This document shows, piece by piece, positions 34,318-42,368 of a DNA stretch of 50,483 nucleotides. The stretch is from Cytophagales bacterium (lineage in GTDB: Bacteria; Bacteroidota; Bacteroidia; Cytophagales; Spirosomataceae). Below the pieces are notes generated by a model. That model made no database searches and had not been told where the DNA came from. It worked only from the letters and a program-made list of their open reading frames with translations. Numbering within the stretch: the stretch's first letter is position 1; each line of letters begins with the position of its first letter. The translations under genes were made by a program, and so were the position numbers. The DNA lies in the NCBI GenBank assembly GCA_013298865.1, contig JAAFJL010000014.1, positions 1 to 50,483 on the forward strand, given 5' to 3'.

Positions 34318-36285
34318 CTAAAAATTAGCAGATAATCCCATCATCATATTAACTCCACGAGTGTTGTACCCAGGCAAATCAAAATAGGTTACGTTACCAA
34401 TATTTTTTAAATCAAAGAAGAATTTTAAGGTTTCATTTGCTTTGAATTCTTGGTAAAAATCAAGTACGGTATAGCCCCCTAATTTTACAGATTTGTCATC
34501 ATAAACTCCTGATTCTGCAACACTCACCGAACGACAACTTAACTGTACATTCCACTCTGGAAAAACCTGATAATTCAAATTAGCATTGAATGTATTTTTG
34601 GGTCTTCTGAAAAGATTGAATTGCGTAGTATCTTTTCCAGATTGCGTTTTGAATGAAAGACTACCATCAACAAAAGTATAATTTGCTGAAAAGGTTAAAT
34701 CTCCAACTTTCAACTGACCATCAATTTCTAACCCTGAGTCATTTTGTTGATTTAGATTTATATATTTTCCGTAAGGGTCAGCGTTCAAAGATTGAAAATA
34801 AATCAAATCTTTGACTTTTCTCTGGAAATACACAAATCGCAAATTTGATTTTTTATCACTACTAAAAATCTGTGTTCCAAGTTCAAGATTAAGACCATTC
34901 TCTGGTTTCAACTCTGGTGTACCATAAGGCGAAAATAATTGGTATTGAGATGGTGCTTTGAAACTCGAAGAATAGTTGATAAATACTTTAAGTTTTTGAT
35001 TTACAAGTAAATACGGATTAAGACTATACGTAAAATTCGTTCCGAAAACAGAATGATTATTGAGTCTTCCTCCAATTTCCATTCCAAAGATTCCCACATT
35101 TTTCAAGATAAAAGAAGCATAAGCACTAAACATCGTAGTCTGCGTTTTGTCTTTTGTGAGTGGAGGAGAAACGTATTTCCCAAAAGCACTTACTGATAAA
35201 TAATTTTGTGCAGTATTTTGCCAACGGTTTTCTAAACCTACCAAAAGGTCTAATTTTTCAGAAAGATTAATGTTTGAATAAGCCTCTACGAAATCTGAGT
35301 TCCCGATGAAAGATGATTTTTGATATTTACTAAATGCTGATTTTGGAACAGAAGTAGAATCGTCCACAAAAATTCTTTCGGTTGAATTATGTGTAAAATT
35401 GAGGTTTAATTTTCCTTTGCCAAAACTATAAATCAATCCAGTTCCGTAAAGTAAATTACTACTGTTTAATGTATAATCTTTATCGTCGGTGAATGCCCCT
35501 GCATCAAGGTCTGTTGTATATGAATTTGACGAGCCTGTCAATTTAAGTATCAGATTATCAGACAGTTGGTGTTCTATTAAGCCCGTAAAATTTCCCTCAG
35601 AGAAACCATCTTTTTCAAAATCTGTGGTATTATTTTTACTATTTGCCGTAGAAAAACCTTTGGATTTAATGGTAGAAACTTGAAAAGAGTAGTTGGTTTT
35701 ATTGATTTGTCCGCCAATACCAGCATTGATTTTGAAGGTATCATAAGTTCCAACCGATGCTGAAGCCGTACCTTGAATTGGAGTATTGCCACCTTTTTTC
35801 GTGATAATATTAATCACTCCTGCCAAAGCGTCTGACCCGTACATGGTAGAATGTCCACCTTTCAAAATCTCAATTCTTTCTACTTGGTCCAATGGAATCA
35901 GGTTCAAATCAAACGAATTACTAATATTCGATGGGTCATAAATTGGAGTACCGTTCAAAAGAATCAACGTATAACCCGTAGCCGCCCCACGCATATAAAT
36001 TTCTTGATTTGTTCCCAAGTTATTTTGCGAACCTATTACCGTAATACCTACTTGTTGATTGAGGAGTTCTGTAAGAGACTTACCTGTGCTTCTTTCTAAA
36101 ACTTCTTTAGAAATTACCGTCATTACCTTACCAGTTTGGACTTGCTTTTGTGGATACTTACTTGCCGTAACTATCACTTCTTCAATGACTTGCGGTTTTT
36201 CTTGCTTTGTTTCTTGTGCTAAAGAAATGGTACTAAGCCCCAAGGATAGGGCTACACTCATCTGAAAAAATTTGTTTGTAAACAT
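34318..36285 (-). CDS. btuB: TonB-dependent receptor, probable vitamin B12 transporter (BtuB-like)
   Basis: A 655-residue outer-membrane importer. The signal peptide ends SLAQ at about residue 24. It is followed by a TonB-box-like segment EEVIVTASKYPQK, a plug (about 45-160, with IYMRGAATGYTLILLNGTPIYDP and VERIEILKGGHSTMYGSDALAGVINIITKKG) and a 22-strand-type barrel ending GVNMMMGLSANF with terminal Phe. It has no N-terminal carboxypeptidase-like or signalling domain, unlike SusC. A cobalamin riboswitch lies in its leader, which is the main reason to call it BtuB; the plug sequence also suits that family. It should import cobalamin or cobinamide, repressed when intracellular cobalamin is high. 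No BtuFCD or cobalamin synthesis genes are in the window. Confidence 0.9.
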   Translation of the reverse strand: MFTNKFFQMSVALSLGLSTISLAQETKQEKPQVIEEVIVTASKYPQKQVQTGKVMTVISKEVLERSTGKSLTELLNQQVGITVIGSQNNLGTNQEIYMRGAATGYTLILLNGTPIYDPSNISNSFDLNLIPLDQVERIEILKGGHSTMYGSDALAGVINIITKKGGNTPIQGTASASVGTYDTFKINAGIGGQINKTNYSFQVSTIKSKGFSTANSKNNTTDFEKDGFSEGNFTGLIEHQLSDNLILKLTGSSNSYTTDLDAGAFTDDKDYTLNSSNLLYGTGLIYSFGKGKLNLNFTHNSTERIFVDDSTSVPKSAFSKYQKSSFIGNSDFVEAYSNINLSEKLDLLVGLENRWQNTAQNYLSVSAFGKYVSPPLTKDKTQTTMFSAYASFILKNVGIFGMEIGGRLNNHSVFGTNFTYSLNPYLLVNQKLKVFINYSSSFKAPSQYQLFSPYGTPELKPENGLNLELGTQIFSSDKKSNLRFVYFQRKVKDLIYFQSLNADPYGKYINLNQQNDSGLEIDGQLKVGDLTFSANYTFVDGSLSFKTQSGKDTTQFNLFRRPKNTFNANLNYQVFPEWNVQLSCRSVSVAESGVYDDKSVKLGGYTVLDFYQEFKANETLKFFFDLKNIGNVTYFDLPGYNTRGVNMMMGLSANF

Positions 36286-36317
36286 TGATTGGGAATGGAA
36301 TTCTTTTCCGTATAATA

Positions 36318-36350
36318 CTACATCCTATCGAGAAGGATAGGGGAATGTAG
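36318..36350 (-). promoter_or_regulatory. leader hairpin between riboswitch and btuB start
   Basis: CTACAT plus CCTATC (36318-36329 region) pair with GATAGG and ATGTAG (to 36350). The structure lies about 35 nt before the btuB ATG and is not followed by a T-run. It could be part of a translation-level expression platform; this is inference. Confidence 0.45.
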
Positions 36351-36434
36351 CATTGAGATTTTAGAAAAGAAAATGAAAATGTAAGCGAACGCTCGATTTT
36401 GTTCATCCTCCGTAAACAAAAATCAAGAATGATT

Positions 36435-36655
36435 GAAGGCAGGTCTCCTGACTTGTCTCATCGTTTTCCGAACCTTCCCAGTTTTTTAATTTGTGATTTA
36501 GTGAGTTGTGATTTAGTGAATATTTAAAAATCACTAAATCACAATTCACTAAATCACAACTAAAACCAGTGGTTATTTGAAGAATGGAAACGACTTTTTT
36601 TGAAACTTACAGTTGCGGGGACAGTATTGGCTTTGACCAATTTCCCTATTAAACT
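36435..36655 (-). ncRNA. Cobalamin riboswitch
   Basis: Read on the minus strand, the conserved blocks come in order: AATAGGGAA, the junction CCAATACTGTCCCCGCAACT followed by GTAAG, CCACTGG (complement of 36566-36572), CTGGGAAGG (complement of 36473-36481), and the B12-box region CAAGTCAGGAGACCTGCC (complement of 36438-36455). This is the standard aptamer that binds adenosyl- or aquo-cobalamin. The aptamer ends about 150 nt before the btuB ATG. The variable segment between CCACTGG and CTGGGAAGG is filled by an 84-nt palindromic sequence. No terminator hairpin with T-run was seen after the aptamer, so translational control is likelier. Confidence 0.93.
36491..36559. repeat. 29-bp palindrome inside the cobalamin riboswitch
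   Basis: Arms of 29 nt (36491-36519 and 36531-36559) with one mismatch and an 11-nt loop. Each arm is itself a direct duplication of TTGTGATTTAGTGA. It occupies the peripheral variable loop of the aptamer, extending a stem, and its ATCACAA units recur in the insertion at 28489-28572. Confidence 0.9.
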
Positions 36656-36673
36656 TTGAGATTCATTAGATAA

Positions 36674-36835
36674 TAGACTTCCTGTGAAAGTGTTTGATGA
36701 TTGAAAAATAGGAGATTTTTGAGCGAAAACGAAGGGAATTTTGAGAGCATAGCATCGCTACGGTTGAAAAATTCACTTCGTTTGTAGCCGAAAAGGTACT
36801 GTTTTGCAACATCAAACACTTTCGCAGGGAGTCTA
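36674..36835. mobile_element. MITE-like element, 162 bp with 26-bp terminal inverted repeats
   Basis: The ends (36674-36699 and 36810-36835) are 26-nt inverted repeats with two mismatches, starting TAGACT and ending in GTTTGATG inside. A second inverted repeat lies within (36727-36742 and 36768-36783, left arm AAACGAAGGGAATTTT, one mismatch) around a TAGC-ATC-GCTA hairpin. There is no coding capacity. TA at both outer edges would fit a TA target duplication, as made by IS630/mariner-type enzymes, but TA may also be part of the repeat. It lies 18 bp upstream of the cobalamin riboswitch. Confidence 0.72.
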
Positions 36836-36862
36836 ACGAACATAAAGTACCTTAAACTGTGA

Positions 36863-36870
36863 CAAAGGTA
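36863..36870 (-). promoter_or_regulatory. candidate -7 box (TACCTTTG) for the btuB transcript
   Basis: The complement of 36863-36870 reads TACCTTTG, an exact TAnnTTTG match. Transcription from here would cross the MITE-like element and then the riboswitch. No convincing -33 box was found, and promoters inside the element remain possible. Confidence 0.35.
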
Positions 36871-36966
36871 AGGAATTTGAGCTAACCGTTTGACATTTTT
36901 TCCCAAGAAAGCATCTGTCTTAACAACCATTCATAAGGTTTTAGAAGAATTTTCATGAGAAATTAA

Positions 36967-36974
36967 TAGCTTTG
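36967..36974 (+). promoter_or_regulatory. candidate -7 box (TAGCTTTG) for the TerC gene
   Basis: An exact TAnnTTTG match 29 bp before the ATG at 37004, giving a short leader. The upstream -33 TTTG is not clear. Confidence 0.45.
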
Positions 36975-37003
36975 TCGAAAATCAAATTTTTAATTTCAAC
37001 ACA

Positions 37004-37834
37004 ATGTTACAACAATTACTTTCTGCTGATGCCATCGTCAGTCTCCTTACGCTTACGTTCTTAGAAATCGTTTTAGGAATTGATAACATCATTTTTATCT
37101 CAATAGCTGCCAATAAATTATCTGTAAAAGACCAACCCAAAGCTCGGAATATTGGTTTGTTTTTGGCAATGATTTTCAGGGTTTGTCTTTTGTTTGGGCT
37201 TTCATATATCATTGCACTTCAAGCACCATTTATGAATATTGATTGGGGTTGGTTGAAAGTCGGGGTTTCGGGGCAAAGTTTGATATTATTTGTTGGGGGC
37301 TTGTTCTTGATTTATAAAGCAACTTCCGAAATTCATCATAAATTAGAGGGTAATCCTGCAGATGACCAAGTTTCAAAACCCAAAGGTTCTGCTGCAGATA
37401 AACTATTTGCTGTAATTGTTCAGATTGGGTTAATCAATATTGTTTTCTCTATCGATTCGATTCTTACTGCCATTGGTCTTACGCAAAATTTACCCGTAAT
37501 GATTCTTTCGGTCATTCTTTCAATGATTATTATGATGCTGTTTTCTGGACCAGTGGGTAAGTTTGTCAATGACCATCCTTCAATTCAAGTACTCGGACTT
37601 TCATTCTTAATTATGATTGGGTTTATGCTAACTGCCGAAGCTGCTCATGATTCTAATTTATCATTTTTTGGCTCTCATGTGGGCGAAGTTCCGAAAGGAT
37701 ATTTGTATTTTTCAATTGCCTTTTCGATGGTCGTGGAATTGATAAATATGAAAATGCGTAAAAACGAGCAACCTATTCAGTTGCATGATTATAAAATCCA
37801 AGCCAAAGCAGAAGGGCTTTTAGAGGACGAATAA
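37004..37834 (+). CDS. TerC family integral membrane protein
   Basis: A 276-residue protein with about seven to eight membrane helices. The family signature is clear: DAIVSLLTLTFLEIVLGIDNIIFISIAANKL (about 8-38) with the Glu and Asp that bind metal in E-I-V-L-G-I-D-N, and the mirrored motif INIVFSIDSILTAIGLT (about 144-160). The second half repeats the fold (VMILSVILSMIIMMLFSGPVGKFVNDHPSIQVLGLSFLIMIGFMLTAEA). TerC proteins are linked to manganese export or metallation of exported proteins and to tellurite resistance. The mirrored acidic motifs support ion transport. No other ter genes are nearby. It is a single gene after the long btuB leader region on the other strand. Confidence 0.95.
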   Translation: MLQQLLSADAIVSLLTLTFLEIVLGIDNIIFISIAANKLSVKDQPKARNIGLFLAMIFRVCLLFGLSYIIALQAPFMNIDWGWLKVGVSGQSLILFVGGLFLIYKATSEIHHKLEGNPADDQVSKPKGSAADKLFAVIVQIGLINIVFSIDSILTAIGLTQNLPVMILSVILSMIIMMLFSGPVGKFVNDHPSIQVLGLSFLIMIGFMLTAEAAHDSNLSFFGSHVGEVPKGYLYFSIAFSMVVELINMKMRKNEQPIQLHDYKIQAKAEGLLEDE

Positions 37835-37843
37835 TCAGAGATT

Positions 37844-37910
37844 TTATGACTTAAAAATAAAGATTAACTATTTGATTTTCAGATAATTATTCTTTATTTT
37901 TAAGTCATAA
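37844..37910. repeat. 20-bp perfect inverted repeat after the TerC gene
   Basis: TTATGACTTAAAAATAAAGA (37844-37863) has its exact complement at 37891-37910, with a 27-nt spacer. It spans nearly all of the gap before the next start codon (37929). It could be a terminator, although its AT-only character resembles the other dispersed palindromes here. Confidence 0.75.
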
Positions 37911-37928
37911 TTCTAAATATTTTATCTC

Positions 37929-38528
37929 ATGAAAACCAAAATAGTTTTACAAGCCATTACGATATTTCTGTTGGCTCAGATTTCTCATCAAATAGCAGCA
38001 CAAGCTCGACTAAGTGTTTCGGGTGGTTACATCACTGACCAAAGGGATTTCTATAACCCAGCTGGCTTTACAACGGCGGATGGTTGCACCATAGATGCTA
38101 ATATTCGCTTCAATTCAAAAAAGAAATTTCAGTGGGGAGCCAGCTTTGGGTATCATAGTGTTTTTGCAACTGAAGAAACTAAGATTTTACCAACTTATAC
38201 TACAACCAGATTCGAGAGTGAGAGTAATTATAAATCCTTGATGATTGGATTTGACTATTTTTTATCAAAGAGAACCACGCTAAAACCCTACGTTGGCTTA
38301 GATGCTGGGATTTACTTTTTGAGCTTCAGAAATAGTGTTTACAGTAGCGACCGTTCTTTTTTACTAACTACAAGATATGCAGTTACTCCCAACGCAGGTG
38401 TTATGTATGATTTTACCCCCAAAATGTCAGTTCTTCTCAACGGAAAATTATCTTCTCTGACAAACAACAATGGGCATACTAATTTTCTTCTTGGCATTTC
38501 TGCGGGGCTTTCATTCAAGATGGACTGA
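37929..38528 (+). CDS. Outer-membrane beta-barrel protein
   Basis: A 199-residue protein with a signal peptide ending HQIAAQ (about residue 25). Strands such as ARLSVSGGYIT, FQWGASFGYHSVFA, LKPYVGLDAGIYFLSF and MSVLLNGKLSSL alternate polar and hydrophobic residues. It ends NFLLGISAGLSFKMD, consistent with an eight-stranded barrel of the OmpA/porin-like type common in Bacteroidota, similar in style to the protein encoded at 7415-8008. Its last 14 bp overlap the 3' end of the convergent desaturase-family gene, with no terminator between them. Specific role unknown. Confidence 0.75.
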   Translation: MKTKIVLQAITIFLLAQISHQIAAQARLSVSGGYITDQRDFYNPAGFTTADGCTIDANIRFNSKKKFQWGASFGYHSVFATEETKILPTYTTTRFESESNYKSLMIGFDYFLSKRTTLKPYVGLDAGIYFLSFRNSVYSSDRSFLLTTRYAVTPNAGVMYDFTPKMSVLLNGKLSSLTNNNGHTNFLLGISAGLSFKMD

Positions 38529-39249
38529 TAACGCTTCGTTCTGTCCGCATCACTTTATCCCAAAAAGTAAAGTAAAATCCGTAGTTTCCTTTCCCATAAT
38601 GATGGTGGTAATTGTGTGCCGTTGAGGTATTAATCCAACGACCTAACCAGTGCGTATGAATACCTTTTGGGTAAATTTCATAGCCCAAATGTCCATAAAC
38701 ATTTATCAGCATTGAAATAAGATAAAATATAGCAATGGCGTACAAATGAGACGGAATAACAAGCATCAAGACAAACTGAAAACAGCCATTTACGACAGCC
38801 TCCAAGGGGTCAAAAGCAAATGCTGCCCATGGACTTGGATTATGTGATTGATGATGCAATCCATGAAAATGTTTGAACAATGTCTTGTGATGAATTAGTC
38901 GGTGAGTCCAATAAAAATAAGCATCGTGTAAGAAAACCATCAAGATTATACTTACAAAAAAGTACCAAATTGGTTTATCTAAGAGATTTTCGTAGGCAAG
39001 GGTATAATGATAGAAAGGCGTTTTGTAGGCAATCCAACCCACGACCCCGAAGATGGTACAAGTCAGAAAAGAGTAGCCAATTTCTCGCCAGTAGTCCTTT
39101 GATTTCGGAAAGCGAGCTTGGAGTTTTGGAAAATATTTGTTGTTTTTGAAGAAATAATAAAAACCTAAGAAGGCAAGACCCGCAATGATGAGATAACGGA
39201 TAAAAGTGACTAAAAAAATAAAAATCCCCAAAGGTAATGTAGTTTCCAT
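38515..39249 (-). CDS. Sterol desaturase/fatty acid hydroxylase family protein
   Basis: A 244-residue membrane di-iron enzyme. The histidine clusters that bind iron are HDAYFYWTHRLIHH (108-121, His116-x3-His120), HFHGLHHQSHN (127-137) and TAHNYHHHY (210-218), with HLGYEIYP (about 187-194) between them. Hydrophobic segments at about 10-32, 58-78, 95-112 and 160-185 fit the family fold. Members hydroxylate or desaturate lipids such as fatty acids, sterols or carotenoids with O2. The substrate is not predictable from sequence; bacteria of this type often have several paralogues. The 3' end overlaps the convergent barrel gene by 14 bp. The FAD monooxygenase lies 82 bp upstream on the same strand, though a functional link is not evident. 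Confidence 0.93.
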   Translation of the reverse strand: METTLPLGIFIFLVTFIRYLIIAGLAFLGFYYFFKNNKYFPKLQARFPKSKDYWREIGYSFLTCTIFGVVGWIAYKTPFYHYTLAYENLLDKPIWYFFVSIILMVFLHDAYFYWTHRLIHHKTLFKHFHGLHHQSHNPSPWAAFAFDPLEAVVNGCFQFVLMLVIPSHLYAIAIFYLISMLINVYGHLGYEIYPKGIHTHWLGRWINTSTAHNYHHHYGKGNYGFYFTFWDKVMRTERSVISPS

Positions 39250-39331
39250 AATTTGCTCGTTTTAATATGATACTGCAAATTTGAGCATGAAAATTTTAGA
39301 AAAAATTTACAAAAGATAAGATTGCTACATT

Positions 39332-40465
39332 TTAAACTTCTATATTAAAAATCATCTCCATCTGCCTCATATTCATTGATTTAGGTATCAGACTCATCAG
39401 ATTATTTCTGAACCAAACCCCCAAATTACTATCAAATTCAGCTAATTTTCCAATTTGCCAACTGGTATTTACAATCGTATGAGCCTTTTTTAATCTGCGA
39501 AAATTATATTGCTGAAAAGCCCCATTAATGTCTTGATTTTCTTCCAAACATTTACCCAGAATATACGCACCTTCAATAGCCTGACAAGCCCCCTGTCCTA
39601 AATTTGGTGTGGTTGCATGGGCAGCGTCTCCAATCAGACAAAGGTTATTTTGATGCCATTTTTTGATGGGCGTTAAATCTGTAATTTCGCTAAAAATGAT
39701 TTGATTGGTAGGTGTTGTTTCGATGATTCTGAGAATATCTTCATGAAATTCTTGGAATAAGTCAAGGAGATTTGTTTGTGTATCAACCTGTTTTGGGGTA
39801 TTAGTCAAGGCATACCAATAAACTTTTTTTGGACTAATTTTAACAAACCCAAACCGTTTTCCCTTGCCCCAAGCCTCATTGAGTTCCTTGTGGTATTTTT
39901 CTGGCAAATCAATCTCAGCTACTCCTCTCCAACAAATTTGTTTCGCATTACGTATTTTAGTAGGTTCAAAAAGTTGATTTCTGATAATTGATTTTATGCC
40001 ATCCGCCCCAATAATTGTTTGGCTTTCAAGACTTGAATCATCATCAAAAATTAAATTGTATCCCTTATTTTTTTCGATTTTCAGTAACCTTTTTGAAAGA
40101 TTAATGTGTTCATAACCAATGGTTTCTGCTAAAATTTTCTGCAATTCTCCTCTATGTATTGCTAAGTTAGATACCTGATATTTTTGTTCAAAAAAAGACA
40201 AATCCGTTACTGAAATGGGCTTTAGTTTTGTGTCTGTAATCTTCATGCAAGAAAGTTTATTACCAACCTGCTCTAATTTCTCTTGAAGTCCAAGTTTTTT
40301 CATAACTTGCATAGCATTATTCGCCAAAATAATTCCTGCACCCACAGGTTTTATGGCAGGCGAACCCTCATAGATTTTAACTTCAAAATGTTTTTGCTTT
40401 AAGATTAACGCTGTTGTTAACCCTCCGATACCTGCACCAATAATTGAAATATCTGTTTTCATCAT
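39332..40465 (-). CDS. FAD-dependent monooxygenase (UbiH/salicylate hydroxylase-like)
   Basis: A 377-residue class A flavoprotein monooxygenase. The N-terminal Rossmann motif GAGIGG (10-15) is preceded by a beta-strand DISIIG. The DG motif reads GADGIKSIIRNQLF (about 158), and the second FAD motif is LIGDAAHATTPNLGQGACQAIEGAYILGKCL (about 272-302), all in their usual order. The length is typical. It should hydroxylate an aromatic or similar substrate using NAD(P)H and O2. The UbiH/PHBH family is broad, and TetX-like drug-modifying enzymes share the layout, but nothing indicates tetracycline resistance. Start: two adjacent ATGs at 40465 and 40462; the first is used. Confidence 0.92.
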   Translation of the reverse strand: MMKTDISIIGAGIGGLTTALILKQKHFEVKIYEGSPAIKPVGAGIILANNAMQVMKKLGLQEKLEQVGNKLSCMKITDTKLKPISVTDLSFFEQKYQVSNLAIHRGELQKILAETIGYEHINLSKRLLKIEKNKGYNLIFDDDSSLESQTIIGADGIKSIIRNQLFEPTKIRNAKQICWRGVAEIDLPEKYHKELNEAWGKGKRFGFVKISPKKVYWYALTNTPKQVDTQTNLLDLFQEFHEDILRIIETTPTNQIIFSEITDLTPIKKWHQNNLCLIGDAAHATTPNLGQGACQAIEGAYILGKCLEENQDINGAFQQYNFRRLKKAHTIVNTSWQIGKLAEFDSNLGVWFRNNLMSLIPKSMNMRQMEMIFNIEV

Positions 40466-40550
40466 TTTATCGTTAGTCTATAATCATTCGTGAAAGATAA
40501 TAACTAACGGTTTATCAGACAATAAAATCCTCAAACTAAACTCAATCATC

Positions 40551-40988
40551 ATGTTTACATTTTCTATGGCAAGCAAAATCACGCAGCAGTACATCGAGGA
40601 AATAACCTATCAAATTCTGGCTTCGGCTTCGGAAGTTCAAAAAACGCTTGGAGTGGGACTCATAAAAGAGATTTACTTAGAATGTATGATTTATGAGTTA
40701 AAAGAACGGGGATTTGACTTAAAGGTAAACCATTCAGTCCCTTTGGTTTACAAGAAAAAAACGCTACCGTCTGCGATAACTTGCGACATATTAGTAGAAA
40801 ACCATATCGTTGTCGAACTTCAAGCAGTAGAAGTGCTTTCTTCGCTTTATGATGCCCACGTTCTTACTTGTATGCGACTTTTGGAAGCCACGAAGGGCAT
40901 TTTAATCAACTTCAATTCTGCAAATATTCAGCAAGAAGGTTCTAAGAAATTTACGAATGAGTTGTATATGAAATTACCGAGGAGGTGA
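40551..40988 (+). CDS. GxxExxY family protein with altered motif residues
   Basis: A 145-residue protein of the GxxExxY family, which has a PD-(D/E)xK nuclease-like fold and no fully settled function. The name-giving motif reads G36-L-I-K39-E-I-Y42, so the Glu is Lys. The presumed catalytic segment reads CDILVENHIVVELQAVE (Asp79, Glu89, Gln91), with Gln where the family has Lys in E-x-K. The rest is standard (QKTLGVG, EVLSSLYDAHVLTCMRLL, KGILINFNS). Loss of both residues argues against nuclease activity of the usual type. The start at 40551 could also be 40566 (MASKITQQ). It is monocistronic, preceding a strong palindromic terminator. Confidence 0.88.
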   Translation: MFTFSMASKITQQYIEEITYQILASASEVQKTLGVGLIKEIYLECMIYELKERGFDLKVNHSVPLVYKKKTLPSAITCDILVENHIVVELQAVEVLSSLYDAHVLTCMRLLEATKGILINFNSANIQQEGSKKFTNELYMKLPRR

Positions 40989-40997
40989 TATTTTCAA

Positions 40998-41070
40998 TTT
41001 GAAAATTTGAAAATGATAAAATTTGAAAATGAAAAAGGGAAATGAAATATAGATTTCATTTCCCTTTTTC
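40998..41070. terminator. bidirectional terminator beside a dispersed AT-rich repeat
   Basis: AAAAAGGGAAATGAAA (41033-41048), loop TATAGA, then the exact complement (41055-41070), suitable for both convergent genes. Just before it, 40998-41016 is a 19-nt exact reverse complement of 4155-4173. Confidence 0.85.
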
Positions 41071-41115
41071 ACTCATTGGGTAATAATTTTCAAATTATCG
41101 TATTTCCAAATTAAT

Positions 41116-42240
41116 CTACGCATAAGAATTTAACATTACTGGCATTACTAACATCAAAATATCTTCGTCTTCTTTTTTATCTGCTGGAACAATAAGACCT
41201 GCACGGTTCGGGGCAGACATTTCCAAAGCAATCATATTCGAGTTTACGTTGCTCAACATTTCAATCAAAAACTTAGCATTAAAGCCAATTTCCATTTCGT
41301 CGCCTTCGTAATCACACATTAATTTTTCGTTGGCTTCGTTTGAATAATCAAGGTCTTCTGCCGAAATCACTAAATCGTTTTTAGCTAATTTCAAACGAAT
41401 TTGATGCGTGGTTTTATTTGAATATATCGAGATTCTTTTCAGTGAACCTAATAACTCTCCCTTATTGATAGTCAGGACGTTAGGGTTATTCTGAGGAATC
41501 GCATTTTCGTAATCTGGGAAACGTTCGTCAATCAAACGACAAATCATTTTAATATTATTGAAGCTAAAAAAAGCGTTCGATGCACTAAAATCTGCCGTTA
41601 CAGTAGTGTCATCAGAAGGTAAAGAAGACTTCAAAAGATTCAATGCTTTACGAGGAATAATCATCGTAGAATCTGAATCCGTTTTAATGTCCATTCTTCT
41701 GTAACGAATCAATCTGTGACCATCCGTTGCCACGAAGTTCGAGTACTCACTCGTAAGCTGCACATATACACCTGTCATGGCAGGGCGAAGGTCGTCTGAT
41801 GAAACTGCAAAAATTGTATTGGCAATAGCCGCTCCTAATACCTCAGCAGGCAGTTGTACAGAAAGGCTTTTAGAAACCTGTGGCACTTTCGGGAAATCAA
41901 TCGGGTTTTCACCAGAAAGTTTATAACGTCCATTTTCTGTAACTATCTCAGTACCAAATGTATCCTTATCAACTTTGAAAGTAACAGGTTGGTCTGGCAA
42001 ACCCCTAAGTGTGTCCAACAACAAACGAGCAGGTACGGCAATTGCACCTGTATCGGCAGAGTCAACCTCAAGCGTTGTTATCATAACTGTCTGTAAATCA
42101 GACGCAGTAACTGTCAATAAATTTTTATCCAATTGGAAAAGAAAGTTTTCCAAAATCGGGACAATGGGATTGTTGGCAATCACTCCATTAACCGAAGAGA
42201 GCTGTTTTAATAAGACGGAAGAAGATACAACAAATTTCAT
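41116..42240 (-). CDS. dnaN: DNA polymerase III subunit beta (sliding clamp)
   Basis: A 374-residue sliding clamp that forms a ring dimer on DNA and tethers the replicative polymerase. Three DnaN domains follow one another: MKFVVSSSVLLKQLSSVNGVI start, the central VSSDDLRPAMTGVYVQLTSEYSNFVATDGHRLIRYR (about 145-180), and the C-terminal FNAKFLIEMLSN through AGLIVPADKKEDEDILMLVMPVMLNSYA, ending in the M-P-V-M-L peptide-binding pocket strand. The length is normal for Bacteroidota. It is downstream of gldG on the same strand, a pairing seen in other Bacteroidota, and not beside dnaA as in many bacteria. Highly confident. Confidence 0.98.
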   Translation of the reverse strand: MKFVVSSSVLLKQLSSVNGVIANNPIVPILENFLFQLDKNLLTVTASDLQTVMITTLEVDSADTGAIAVPARLLLDTLRGLPDQPVTFKVDKDTFGTEIVTENGRYKLSGENPIDFPKVPQVSKSLSVQLPAEVLGAAIANTIFAVSSDDLRPAMTGVYVQLTSEYSNFVATDGHRLIRYRRMDIKTDSDSTMIIPRKALNLLKSSLPSDDTTVTADFSASNAFFSFNNIKMICRLIDERFPDYENAIPQNNPNVLTINKGELLGSLKRISIYSNKTTHQIRLKLAKNDLVISAEDLDYSNEANEKLMCDYEGDEMEIGFNAKFLIEMLSNVNSNMIALEMSAPNRAGLIVPADKKEDEDILMLVMPVMLNSYA

Positions 42241-42368
42241 GAGTGAAAGTGGAATATTATTAGGTTGGTTTTGCTGATTGAGAATAATTTGGTATTATTT
42301 TAAACAAAAGTACTAAAAATGAAGCAAATTTGGACACTTTTGACCCGAATAAAAGTGATTCTATTTAA

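Noticed and set aside
36285-36420. A leader peptide frame starting MNKIERSLTF downstream of the riboswitch, preceded by GGAGG
   Set aside because: The GGAGG directly abuts the ATG with no spacing, the frame overlaps the btuB start in another frame, and Bacteroidota rarely rely on such sites.
36649-36930. A 93-codon minus-strand open frame spanning the MITE-like element
   Set aside because: It runs through both terminal inverted repeats and into the riboswitch, so it is an accident of the repeat sequence.
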